Source of the DNA: Chalciporus piperatus
Lineage: Eukaryota > Basidiomycota > Agaricomycetes > Boletales > Boletaceae
DNA length: 64,000 nucleotides
NCBI GenBank assembly: GCA_038093975.1
Contig: JBBPTG010000010.1
Location: 186,001 to 250,000, forward strand
Direction of reading: 5' to 3'
This document shows, piece after piece, positions 12,686 through 24,292 of the stretch (positions are counted from its first letter, which is position 1; every line of letters starts with the position of its first letter). The position numbers were made by a program, and so were the translations under genes. The notes beneath the pieces were generated by a model that saw only the letters and a list, made by a program, of their open reading frames with translations, had not been told where the DNA came from and searched no databases.

Positions 12686-15355
12686 TCAATGAGATTTCTT
12701 TTGTTTATCGATGTGCGCCCTCAGTTTCCGCTGTTTCTCCCTCAAGGACGCCTTCTTCTTCCCCCTAACAGCACCACTGCCCAATATCATCATGATCGGT
12801 TTGTTCCGTGCCTTCTCTTTGTTCGTTGAACTACTGGGCGTCTCTTTTTTCTTCTTCCCCTTGAGCGACCCATACTTTTCACGACCCTCGCGACCTTTTT
12901 CGATGGACGCTATACGTTCTCCGTAGTCTGCCTTGGCCTTCTTCCGTGGACCGAGGATGTCGTTCTCCGAGATGAAAGCGTTGCTCGCGTCGTCACCAGA
13001 AGTAGCCTTCCTGGATGCCTCAAGAGCGGTAAGTTTGCGTTTCGCCTTTGCGCCTCCACCGTGCTCGACCGCTTTAGTGGCTGCTTTAATCCGGAGGTCG
13101 TTGAGCAGCGCAAAGTCAGCCGGTGTGAGGATCTGTCATACATGTCATGAGTTTTTTTTCTCCCTTCAAGAGTGCACGCAAAAACAAGGAGGGGGGGCTT
13201 ACCTTGGTAGTAGCCAACGTTGACACCCGGTTCTCCTGTTCCTGTGCATCCTTGTCCCCTTCCTCCTTCTCTTTCTTGGCAGGCCCCTCCTCATCTTCAC
13301 TATCTGATACCATAAGATCCTCCCCATCCTCGCTCACATCGAGCCACCCCTCTGAATCCGATTCTGAAGAGTCCGTTTCGACGTCCCAGTTATTCCAGGC
13401 GGCCTCGTCGTCTTCTTCCATCTCGCCCGTGTCTTCTTCACGGAGTTTTTTGAGGTGGTCTTCGAGGAGCTGCGAAGTTACAGCGAGTTCAGTATATATG
13501 CGGGGGTTGAAAGAGATAACAAGAGCTTAAACGCACCGATAATCCTTCAATGTCCACGGCTGCATCTGCAGTGTGTCCAAACGGCAACGGTTGACGACCA
13601 GTACTTATACCTATACTCGCGTCCTTGCCCTAAAACAACCAGATCAGCCTGGTGAGCAACAAAAAAAAAACATAAAATCAAAATCGTACCCTCTCCCGCT
13701 TCTTCAACATCCCCGGATTAACCTCCCGGTATAGCTGCAACATACCCCTCGCAGCAGCCGTGACAGCCTTATCCCTACTCTTCCTATACTCCACCAAATC
13801 TCCTAACAAATCCTCCTCCATCGCCCATGGCTGTCTTCGACATAATTCCCGAATGGCGTTGATTCCCGCAGCGATGACTTCACCCCCAACACCCGGGTGT
13901 ACGAACTCGCTCGCGAGCTTCTTGACGACGGGAGTAAGCGCGTCTGGAGGTGTCAAGTCGTGCACGCTCTGTGCGAGTGCGACGAGGATGGAGGGGACGC
14001 GTAGTTGATGGTATGTGAGGTACTTGACGATGTAGGTGTAGAAAGCAAGAACGAAAAGTTTGTGGGAGCCCATGACACGGGAAAGGAGTTGCATGAGGAG
14101 GATTTTGTGGTCGAGCGAGAACCGTTTGTCGTAGCGGTTGAGGTTGTCGTAGAGTTTCTCTGCAAAGGATTGAGGGTCGTTCAGGAGTTGCAAGGCGGGG
14201 AAGTTTGGGGCGGATGTTTCCGAAGGTTTGTACTTTTTCTACGAACGGTACGGAGTGTTAACGGTGCGGAAGGAAATTAGATATGCAGGCATTTACGCGC
14301 CTTTTTGGCAGCATTGAGCTGCTTTTGCAGTTTTTTGTCCCCACTTCGCGTTTTCTTGTTGACCTCGCGACGGTGGTGAAGTGATTTAATGTCCATCTCC
14401 TACATTCCGCATCTTTAGACGAGCCCAAGGTCGAAACCCAAAGAACACTCACCTCTTCCGATTCGTCATCGCTGTCCTCCTTCTCGTCGTCGCTCCCAAG
14501 GAAAAAGTGAACGGATGCACTCTGTACCTTCATGACAGGATGGAAACAGCCCAAGGCCACGATCGACACACACTTCGCATCCGTCCATATTCCCTTTCTC
14601 CAAAGCTCCTTCGTAAGAATGACAGCCCACATCGCATCTTCACCATTCCTTCCGACTCCCCCTGGATCACTGGCACGGAATTTGCCCTTGTCACCCAAAA
14701 CTTCGGCGTCCATTCCGCTCTCGACCATGTTGAAGAGCATGGCCTGTACGGCGCGATTAAGCTTGTGGTTTTTGGTGCGGAGGTTAGCGGTGCGGATATC
14801 GGAGAGGATAGTTTTACGGATAAATGATCGAAGGGACGAGGAGGTCGTGCGAGGGAGTAAGGGAAAGAGTGATTTGAGGAGTCTGATAACGAGGTCAGGG
14901 ATCGGGGTCGTATGTGACGGTGTGTAGAAACGAGTAAATCATGGGGAGGTAAACGCACTCGATGGAAGTGATCACATCCTTATTACGGAGCATCACAAGG
15001 TTCTGAACGAGCGTTTTGCGGGTATCCGGGGCGAGGGATCCATAATTTTCAAGGAGAAGGGTGGAGAGATGTGAAGGAAAGTCGGCCGTTTCCTTTGGGT
15101 AACATACTGAAACCTATGCGGGGATGTCAGACATGATCTCAAGCTCGCAAAGACGGCGATGTGGACCTGTGAGATGAATGTAACGAGTTCTCTAAAGTGT
15201 TGGGCTTGCTCGTCTGGATTTATCTGGAATATTTGTCGGATGCTGTTATAGTGGTTCCATTGCTGCAGAAACTCTTCCTTGTATCCTGCTGGATCGCGTT
15301 TTATGAGATTCTGGAGCTGGGGAAGGTTCGCAGTGAGGAGGACTCCACGAGTCAT
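12686..15355 (-). CDS. SDA1: Sda1 homologue, 60S pre-ribosome export factor
   Basis: Nuclear protein for 60S ribosomal subunit maturation and export and for actin/G1 progression. Start is the ATG at 15355 (MTRGVLLTANLPQLQNLIKR), followed by DP..YKEEFLQQWNHY, the hallmark N-terminus. Middle exons carry FFLGSDDEKED with Ser/Asp repeats and NDPQSFAEKLYDNLNRYDKR, then GINAIRELCRRQPWAM. Acidic stretches (DSSESDSEGWLDVSEDGED) and a basic C-terminus ending KQRKLRAHIDKQKKSH complete it. Several ~50-60 nt introns are present. Length and motif order match the family from end to end. Confidence 0.93.
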
Positions 15356-15518
15356 GTCGAGGCTCCAGCGTCGATACAACTTTTACAAGATGGATACAAG
15401 CTCGATCTACGCGCTTAGTCATCTGCTATTCGACTAGGGCTTTATCCAAGCTAGACCTGGTACAGCAAGGTCGGGATTCCAGTACAAAAGTCAATGGTAC
15501 AATAGCCAGATACAAGAA

Positions 15519-16348
15519 TCATGATGAAACGTTCTCAGTCGTAGACACAGTTGATACACTTTCCTGCGGTGTGTCTTCCCGTGCAGGGTTCGCAGGCAAA
15601 GATGTCCCACTTGGTGGGCCACCGCGTCCCCGACCACGCCCTCTCGGTCCACCACGACCACGACCACCAGGCCCCCCTCCCCGCTGCTGTGTGGCAGGTG
15701 AAGCGCCGGCAGCCTCTCCCTCTTCCCCCGGACCGGCTTTCTTCGTCTGTTTCCAATCCCCAGCAGGCTTTCCCGAGTCCCATTCACGACTCTGAATCTT
15801 GTCCATCTTCCTCCGAGCATTCTGTTCGCGCGTGCGATCGATGCCTTCCTGCATCTTACGAGTATGAGCTTGCCTTACGCGTTCAGCTTCCTGCGTCTCC
15901 TTGAAAGCATCCTCGTCCGCTTTGACATCCTAGTTAGTTGCTATATGAGCACGAAGACTGAGCGTCAGGGAAAAATATGACACTCACAAGGCGACGTTGC
16001 TTGATCTTCTCGTTCTGTTCTTTCATACGCTGCATCCGTTCAGCGAGTTCCTCCTCGGTCAACTTTTCCTATTGCAACGAGTGAGCACGGCTCTACATTT
16101 TCGTCAAGGACACCACTGACCCGCTGTGGTCCGCCCGTCCTGACGCGCTCTGGGTTGATATACGGCTTCTTCTTCTCTGGTTTTGCATCGTTGGTCGTCG
16201 TCGTGGGTGACTGGTCCGCACTGGCTGTTTGCCCCTCGGCTTGGTCTGTGGTCACTGCTGGGGTAGCTGGCTGAGCATCTGATGGCTGTTCCGAGTCCTT
16301 TATCTGTAGACTGTCAAAGTTGAGACCGAGCGAGTTTGACTCTGCCAT
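15519..16348 (-). CDS. RGG-rich, charged RNA-binding-type protein
   Basis: The start is the ATG at 16348 (MAESNSLGLNFDSLQIKDSE) and the stop the TGA at 15519. Visible parts: a Thr/Ala-rich N-terminus, a basic segment (KKKPYINPERVRTGGPQR), a charged helix (EELAERMQRMKEQNEKIKQR), a second basic helical stretch, then a glycine/arginine tract (GGRGRGGPRGRGRGRGG) and an acidic/Ser tail. Introns lie near 15931-15990 and 16070-16122. The RGG tract and charged helices suggest RNA or ribosome association, as in Stm1/SERBP1-type proteins, but I cannot place it in a named family. It is divergent from PGK with start codons about 100 bp apart. Confidence 0.7.
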
Positions 16349-16448
16349 CGGTGCGGAGAAGAGTTGGACGCGACGACAAGCCAATTACACTCTGATTCGC
16401 ACGGGTCTTGATAAGATAGCGAGCACTCACTCCTCCTCATCGTCGACC
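16349..16448. promoter_or_regulatory. Compact divergent promoter of RGG protein and PGK
   Basis: Only 100 bp separates the two start codons, so the promoters and 5' UTRs of a highly expressed glycolytic gene and its neighbour must overlap or extend into each other's coding region. No clear TATA box is visible. Confidence 0.6.
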
Positions 16449-18118
16449 ATGTCCCTCTCGAACAAACTCTTCATCGACGACCCAGAGTTCGCCAACGCCA
16501 TCACTGGCAAACGCGTACTCATCCGTGTCGACTTCAATGTCCCCATGAAAGACGACCAAGAGAACGGTCGTGTCATCACAAACCCTGCGGTAAGCATCAC
16601 CTCACACCCAGCGATCTCTCACTCATCGATTCGAAACAGCGTATCGTCGCAGCCATTCCGACGATAAACTTCGTCCTCGAGAAGAGTATGTGTACTCTCC
16701 TCACTCATCTTGTCACCCCTCCTTGACGACACACCCAGAACCAAAGGCCGTCATCCTCATGTCCCACCTCGGACGTCCAGATGGTAAACGCAGCCTCAAA
16801 GACTCGCTTAAACCAGTCGCAGCTGTCCTCTCTGAGAAGATAAACAAGCACATCACCTTCCTCGACGACTGCGTCGGACCCGAGGTCGAGAAATCAGTCA
16901 ATGAAGCTGAGGACGGAGCCGTGATCCTCCTCGAGAACCTGCGTTTCCACGGGGCCGAAGAGGGTAAAGGTCCAGACAAGGCAAAGGTTCCAAAAGAAAT
17001 CGTGGAGGAGTTCAAGAAACAGCTCACTGCCCTCGGCGATCTCTACGTCAACGATGCTTTCGGTACCGCTCACCGTGCTCACGCCAGTATGGTTGGCATC
17101 AACCTCGAGAAGAAGGCTGCGGGCCTTCTCATGAAGAAGGAGCTCGAATACTTTGCAAAGGTCCTTGAAAAACCTGACCGTCCCTTCCTTGCTATCCTCG
17201 GTGGGGCTAAGGTGTCCGACAAGATCAAGCTTATCGAAAACATGCTCGACAAGGTTAGCGCAACTTAATTACCGTACTCCTTGTGGCGAAACTAACGGTA
17301 TCAATCAATCTCACCATGTCCTTTAACAGGTTAACGCCCTCATCATTTGCGGTGGTATGGCTTTCACGTTCGCAAAGACCCTCAACAATATGTCCGTAAG
17401 TACAATTCCTACCGACAAAGATCATTTGCCAACTGCTCCACTCACATCATTAATCAAAAGATCGGAAACTCCCTGTTCGACAAAGATGGTTCCGAAAAGG
17501 TCGACGGCCTCATCGAGAAGGCGAAGAAGAACAACGTGAAGCTTGTCTTCCCCGTCGATTTTATTACTGCGGACAAATTCGACAAGGATGCCAAGGTTGG
17601 CGACCTTCTCGTTAGCGTTCTTCGTTTCGCTGATGCGTTGGGTTAGACCGATACTGCCACTCAGGATCAGGGCATCCCCGATGGCTGGATGGGTCTTGAC
17701 GCAGGCCCAGAGAGTCGTAAACTCTTCCATGAGACTGTCTTGTCAGCCAAGACCATCCTCTGGAACGGGTGCGTGCAACCTCCACTACCCCGACAACTCA
17801 TCTGACCTCCCTTCGTAGACCCCCTGGTGTGTTCGAGTTCCCTGCATTCGCGGGTGGTTCGAAATCTCTCCTCGAGGCTGTCATCGAGGCCAAGAAAAAG
17901 GGCTCCACCGTCATCATCGGTGGAGGTGACACTGCGACTGTTGCAGTTCAGTACGAGGCTGAGGACAAGCTCAGCCACGTCAGCACTGGTGGTGGTGCCA
18001 GTCTTGAGTTGCTCGAGGGCAAGGTGAGCCAATCCTGTGTGAATGTCCGCATGAAACTGAAGCGGGCTGCATCAAGGAACTGCCTGGTGTCACATTCTTG
18101 AGCGACAAGTCCAAGTGA
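16449..18118 (+). CDS. PGK1: Phosphoglycerate kinase
   Basis: Glycolytic enzyme transferring phosphate from 1,3-bisphosphoglycerate to ADP. Motifs from N to [103 protein letters not shown] and the nucleotide-site GGGDTATVA. It ends in [14 protein letters not shown]. At least seven introns are present; the one at 17596-17646 uses a weak donor (GTTGGC) but restores KFDKDAK-TDTATQ. Full-length and apparently functional. Confidence 0.97.
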
Positions 18119-18304
18119 CTAGCTCATCTGTGCGCTCTTTAGACGGCAAATAGGAAGAATAGTACCTTGTATTTTTTTTCACGATCGTGTTCGGTTGTCT
18201 CTATCGCATAGAATGTTCATTGCTGTCAATCGAATGATTACCCCTGTTTGTACCAAGACGCGTCGACGCGACCCTCCTCTTAGACTACCAACCATAATTC
18301 ACAA

Positions 18305-20236
18305 ATGCCTCAGTCAGACTCATCACAGAAACCGGGTACAGGTACGTCGAGCTCTGTCTCTAGTACAGACTACGCGCTCAGCGTGGGCTTACCCGATACA
18401 AAAGCATCCAAGAAACGGGATATTTCGCAACTTGACGCTCAAGACAACTCACAAGGTTCAGATGCAACAGACGAAACCATGAACCATGCTCGCAAGATCC
18501 CAAAGAGTGAGTTAGCGCTCATACGTCCCTCTCTCGCGACTCTTCATCTCATATGTGTTCGTTTCTGCACCGGCGTAGTCCACCCATTCTTCACCAAACC
18601 ATCCGCGAGCACCAGTACAGCCTCATCGCCCTTCCAATGGCTCAAACCCTCTCTCGGTCCCAAACGAACGTGTCTACATGGCATCAATCTATCCCCCGTC
18701 GCCTCTTCCAAAGTCGCTGCCTTCGATTTGGACGGAACGATCATCAAAAGTCACATGAATCGCGCCAAGGCGGACGCGTTGAAGTGGGAATGGTGGAGAC
18801 AGTCTGTGCCCACGAAATTGCGTCAGTTACACGAGGAAGGGTGAGGATGTATGAAACGTGATCCCTCTTGTGCTGACGCGAGATGAAGATACGCGATCGT
18901 GTTCATTTCGAACCAGGCGCTCAAGGCAGCAGCGCTCGAAGATTGGAAGAAGAAGATACCACTCATCGCAGCCGCGGTATGCTACTTCGTTCCTCCTCTT
19001 TGCTCGCCTCTCTGATGCATGTGTGGCGCTTGTGCTTCAAAAGTTACCCGACGTGTCGTTCCGCCTGTTCGCCGCATGCGCCAAGGATCAATTCAGGAAA
19101 CCAATGCCTGGAATGTGGTATGAGCTAGAGCGCATTTTCAAGGAACAAAACATCGAAATTGGTGTGTGGGACGTTCTTGGCTACAAGCGGTCTTGGAGGA
19201 GGAACTCAGAGAGATCTAACTCGACGCAGATAAGAAGGCTTCGTTCTTTGTGGGCGATGCTGCAGGTCGAGCAGATGACTTTGCTTCGACGGATCGAAAG
19301 TGGGCCATTAATGTTGATATCCGTTTTCATACCCCAGAGGTGAGTTATCATGTACTACATGCCTGCATTTGTGTGAGCTGTTCTCTTGGTGTAGGAGTAC
19401 TTCCTTGGTCTTCGGGAAGCACAATACAAGCTCCCTGGATTCCACGTCTCGAGTCTCCCAGCGGGTGAGTTCCCGGGTCCTCGTCTGTCCGCAAGGCCTC
19501 ACCCTGTTGCGTTCCCTACAGTTACAGATCGATTTTCACCGCCTTCGGCGGATATAATTCCGAAGACATCTAAACCCGAGCTAGTGCTCTTGACAGGTTT
19601 CCCCTGTCTTGGAAAGTCGTCCTTCTACCATAAACATTTCGCATCTGCAGGTTATGTTTATGTTAACCAGGATACTCTGGGGACGAGACCAAAATGTGTG
19701 AAAGCTGCAGACGAGGCTCTCAGTGCCGGGAAGAGCTGTGTCATAGGTATGCTCGACGCTTTCTCCTCTTGGATCAGGCTCAAACATCAAACTAGATAAT
19801 ACCAACCGGGATGCTGCGACAAGAAAGCATTATTTACAGTTGGCCAAGAAGGTCGGAGTCCCTGCACGGTACGCTGATCTGTCCCCGTAAAGTAGCGCCT
19901 GGACTGATGACGATGTGTAGATGCTTCCTCTTCGAAGGATCGATGGATCTCGCATGGCACAATAACTTATATCGCGCATTTAATCAGCCCCCGTCTAGTG
20001 TAAGATCCGGTCGCTTTCGGCCGTTTAACCCGCTTCGGTGTTCGTTGCTGATGGTCGGTGTCTAGCCCAAACGAGATCTCCTTCCTTACCTTGCATTTAT
20101 CGGGTTTCGCGACAACTACGGAGAGCCTCAGTTGAGCGAGGGATTCGCAGAAATAATCAAGGTAAACTGGGTCTTTGAGGGCGACGAGGAGGCCAGACGG
20201 AGATGGAGCATGTGGTTGCAGATCGACGGCAAGTAA
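18305..20236 (+). CDS. Bifunctional polynucleotide 5'-kinase/3'-phosphatase
   Basis: DNA end-processing enzyme of single- and double-strand break repair. The HAD phosphatase has the nucleophile motif AAFDLDGTIIKS (around 18720) and VFISNQ. The kinase has a Walker A, LLTGFPCLGKSSF (around 19590), followed by DNTNRD. The C-terminus, KVNWVFEGDEEARRRWSMW, matches Pnk1/PNKP. Ten or so short introns are needed. The N-terminus (~65 residues) is Ser/Thr-rich without an FHA domain, as in fission yeast Pnk1. The order phosphatase-kinase is the eukaryotic one. Confidence 0.93.
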
Positions 20237-20402
20237 ATCTCGTGGCCGAGCTGGTGGATGGACAGGTGTGGAGTACAAGCGACGCAATGATCTAACTTAT
20301 TATTATGCCATCTCTCCTGACAACGACAGTGTATGCGGAGGAATCTGGAAGAAAAGGTAACAGTGCATTGAGACGGGGAGGTATCGGATATGCTACCCTG
20401 CA

Positions 20403-21214
20403 CTACTCTTCTTCTTGTTTGAGACCACTCAAGTTCTTCGTCGCCCTGGAAGACCTGGTGAGCTGATCGAAAACGAAAGGAGGAGCAGACGCACTCTACT
20501 GGCACACCGAGTACATCGATCGCGTCGATTCGTGTTTTGGTGTCAATGTTATCGCTCTGATTAGACTCGACAAATATCTGGTTTCCACTCAGTTTCAGCA
20601 TCCCTCCACTGAGACTTGGCTGAAAAAGAGATAACGTACGTGCAAGCTGTTGACGTTCGTGAAGCGCACAAACTTGAGGGCGATCGATCGACCGTCGTCC
20701 CGGAGATCCTCCTCGCTGAGGGTGAAGACCTGAGCAAACGCCGAATCGCTCGCTCCGTCTACGTCCCCGAAACTGATCGCGGGTTTGTTCACGAGGAGCT
20801 TGAGCGTCTTTGGGCCATGCGATGGTTCCGAATCCTTTGTTCGCAGAACCAACGTGCGGATGCGCACGGCCTGATTGAACTATTACGACGGCGTGGCGAC
20901 GCGAGTCAGTGTTGGCCCCAATAACTCGGAGGACGAAACAGAGACAGAGACAGAGGTTGACAGGATGGGCAACGTACGTGAATGCTCAACAACAATTGTG
21001 CATCCGCACTGCTCTCCAAATACGCGGGACCAGCGTTCAATTTCTTGGATGCAAGGATCGATTTGAGGTCATGATCCCGTTCTTCGTTGAGACAGTTTAT
21101 CTGAGAGACGTCCAAGTGTTCGAGGAGGGAGATCTGTTTGGAGAGATGGTGTCAGGTAAGGACGTGGTTTAGTAGTGGATGGATGGTTCGAACGTCGTCT
21201 TTGGCTGCAGCCAT
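20403..21214 (-). CDS. PITH-domain protein (TXNL1 C-terminal type)
   Basis: The PITH domain binds the proteasome regulatory particle in TXNL1. Starting at ATG 21214 (MAAAKDD), a ~57 nt intron with a weak GTTCGA donor leads to ISLLEHLDVSQINCLNEERD, then YLESSADAQLLLSIH. Further exons give GPKTLKLLVNKPAISF, FTLSEEDLRDDG, LKFVRFTNVNSLHV, IFVESNQSDNIDTKTRIDAI and an end ATKNLSGLKQEEE. No thioredoxin domain precedes it, so this is a stand-alone PITH protein of about 200 residues. The first-intron choice is the least certain part: without it there is an in-frame TGA just before the domain. Confidence 0.8.
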
Positions 21215-21600
21215 GGTTGGTGGGTTTGATGTTGGTTCTTGGAAAAGGTGAGGTTGATCGGTTCCGGAATGGATGGTGTTCGATTTGATCAAGTTCGTGA
21301 TACTTCAAGAACTACCTATGAATGCACGATCTCAGCAGTTCCAAACGAGTAGCATCTCCTCAAATCCCGTAGCGATGACAGGGGCTATCTTCGCTTGCGA
21401 TTTCCATCACGTCGCCTACTACAGACGTGCTCAACTGTACGACATGTTATAAAATGACACGGTTCAGTCTATCGATAACACGTGTACAGAAGCAAACCAT
21501 CCAAAGCAATAAACGAACGACCGGGCAACGAAGAAAAACGCAGCAAGCATCAGCATATCGAACAGTAAGCGAGGTCCACCATCTACCGTCCACTCCGCTG
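21215..21600. other. Intergenic region upstream of PITH gene
   Basis: Lies between the PITH start and the Skt5-like stop (both minus strand). It should contain the PITH promoter and the 3' UTR of the Skt5-like gene. No domain-bearing frame. Confidence 0.5.
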
Positions 21601-24001
21601 TTAGACGATCACACATTCATCCTTTGCTTGCTGACGGGTAGGTCGACCGACGTTAGATCGCTTGTTGCCCATGCGTTTCATCTCTGTGAGCCGGTTCATC
21701 GCGCGCTTGTTCCCTTGAGCTGTAAAGGGATCAATGATGCATATCACGGACGGAAAAGAAAAAAAGAAAGAAAAAACATACCCGCGGCCCGCATATACCA
21801 CCGCTTCGCAAACTCAATGTCCTGTTTGATACCAATCCCAACCTCGGCATAGTAACCCACCGCATACTCAGCTTTACTAAGGCCCTTGTTAGCAGCTTTA
21901 CGCGCCCATAGATATGCTTCCGAGTCGCTCTGCTTGAGGACACCTTCACTTCCCGTTAGGTACCATCCACTCAGTGCCAGCTCCGCATCGGCATAGCCCT
22001 TCTCTGCCGCTTTGGTATACCACGCGATGGATCTCCTTGGGTCGACGGGACAGGTAAGGACGCCGTACTCGTAGCACTGTCCGAGCTTGAATTGCGACTG
22101 AGTATAACCCAGATGCGCCGCTTGCGTATAAAGCTGCTTTGCATATGCAGGATCGTGTACGACGAGTTGGGAATTCGGCATCTCGTGAAGCATGGCTAGT
22201 TCATGTACTGCGTGTGGGTTTTCTTCATCCGCCTGCTCGGCCGCGCGTTTGAGCCAGTTGATGGCTTCACGGGGGTTCTTCTGCTCGCCAAGCGAGCCAA
22301 GCAACAGGATCATCCCAAGCTTATACATCGCAGCCGTGTCTCCGAGTGAAGCAGCCTTGCGGTAGAAAGCGGCAGCTCGAGAAGGATCTCTCCGAGTACC
22401 AGCTCCAATCTCGTTACAGACTGCAACACGATACGCAGCCGCTGCATGGTTCTGTTTTGCAGCCTGGAGATAGAGATGATAGGCTCGCTCGTGGTCAACT
22501 TGAAGTCCCAGCATGCCGGTACCATGACAATTGGCGAGGAAGAACTGAGCTTCGTCATACGCATCATTCTGCGACGCAAGTTTCCGGACCGTTTTTAATG
22601 ACTCTTGGATGAGCAGATCTCGGTACCGCTTCACAGCGCGCTGGTCCCTCGCTTCGGCTCCGATCTTCTTGGCGGCCTCGATGAGGTACTTGGCGTACAG
22701 GAAGTGAGCCTCAGGATCTGGATCTGCTTTGATCCGTTGACGGTACTGATCGATGTACTCCTTTGTAAAGGGAGGTGCTGTGAGATCAACGGCTTTGGTT
22801 TTGCGGGTAGCGAGATTGACAGAAGCCATAGTGCCGGATCGTCGGAGGTTGCTGTTCGGTGTCCGTAACTCGAATTCTGGGTCATCAAACCCTTGCGGGA
22901 GTGTAGGACTGAGACCGTAGGCTCCTGGGCCTGGGGGTCCACCAGGACCTGGCTGCCCCGGTGGTCCTGGTTGATATGCACCAGGTGGCGGGAGATAAGG
23001 CATAGACTGACTCGCTTGAAGGGATGTTTGACTGGCGTACGGGTTGTGAGGGAGGTAGGGGTTCATAGGTGGCTGTGGAGGGAGACCCATGCCTAGTACA
23101 TTCGACGCCGCGGCATAGAGATGATCATATTCACCAGGAAGTGATGGGCCAGGATGCATTGGTCCATAGTGTGGTGCCACCTGCGGAGAACCCTGCCAAC
23201 CTGGTGCCGGTGTATACTGCCTCTGCGGGTAGTACCCGGGTGCGGGTGGAGGCTGCGAAAAAGGTAATGATGATTCGGAAGTTGGGTATGCACTGGCGGG
23301 CGCAGAGGCTGGATCGTCATAGCCGTACAGGCTCACGATGTCGACATCTCCTTCTGTCTGCGGCGGTTCCCCTCCCTCATGGTATCCGGCACTGTTTCTG
23401 CTCGGGGAGGGATCGTGCGATTGTGCTTGGCCACGATACATGACACCACTATCATCGACTGAATGATGAGGGCCCGCGGGCCCGCGAGCGCGTAAAGGGA
23501 GGGTTGCATTAGGTGCAGAGGGTAATGTATTCATATGTCGTGGGGGAGGATGTCCTCTAGAGGGGTTCTGCATGGACATGGAGGTCCCAGCACGAGGGAC
23601 GGGGTCGTTGAGGTGCATGAAGTTCATGCTATCGGCCAGGGACGATGTATCGTGGTGGATAGATGGAAGGGGAGATAGGTGGTCGTTTAAGGTGTCATGC
23701 TCCGGTGTTCCGTGCAAAGGGAGAGAAGGAGAAGAAAAGTTTGGATGACGCAAGGATACATTTCCTGTAGCAAAAAAAATCAACGAAATAGATCACGGAG
23801 CGTGTAGTAGAGTCGTACGAGGTGGGTAATAGAAATCATCCGCCGATGAGTTGCCTGCGTTGCGACGATGTTCCACTTCGGATTGTCAGTGGGATGGAAG
23901 GCACGAAGACTGGAGTTGTTACCTGCATTCGCTTCCCATGTCGATGAGGGACCCAGCTCTTCCGATGGGTAGTCCGGAATATCATATGCAAGGTCCGACA
24001 T
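21601..24001 (-). CDS. Sel1-repeat chitin-synthase activator (Skt5/Chs4-like)
   Basis: Recruits and activates chitin synthase at sites of growth. Exon 1 (ATG 24001, MSDLAYDIPDYPSEELG) is joined by an intron at about 23776-23921 to a long exon. The first ~310 residues are Pro/Ser/Tyr-rich and disordered. The C-terminal half has about seven Sel1 repeats (EAQFFLANCHGTG, AAYRVAVCNEIGAG, AMYKLGMILLLG, AVHELAMLHE, SQFKLGQCYEYG, AELALSGWYLTG, AEYAVGYYAEVG). A last exon after a short intron near 21722-21780 gives AQGNKRAMNRLTEMKRMG and ends in CVIV, a CAAX prenylation box; yeast Chs4 is likewise farnesylated. Confidence 0.92.
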
Positions 24002-24292
24002 GGTGATGCTGGTGTTGGAGGTGTCAGGGTGATGCAGGCAAACTCTCGCCTGACGAGTTGTATCGGGTGAGCTGTCCTGTGAGCGATTGAGACAAGAGCA
24101 GGCAGTCTACCGCTCTCGATCCAGTTGACCGGCGGGCAGAACTAGGAAGACAAGACCAGCAAGCAGGCTCCCGTCCTCACCCAGATTTCCCACATCATAC
24201 TGCCTCCGAGTGCCGTGTCAAGTGTCGAAAACGTCGGCAGTAGCTAGAAGTAATAACATACAGGAATTAAACAGTCCATCAGTCCATGAGGT

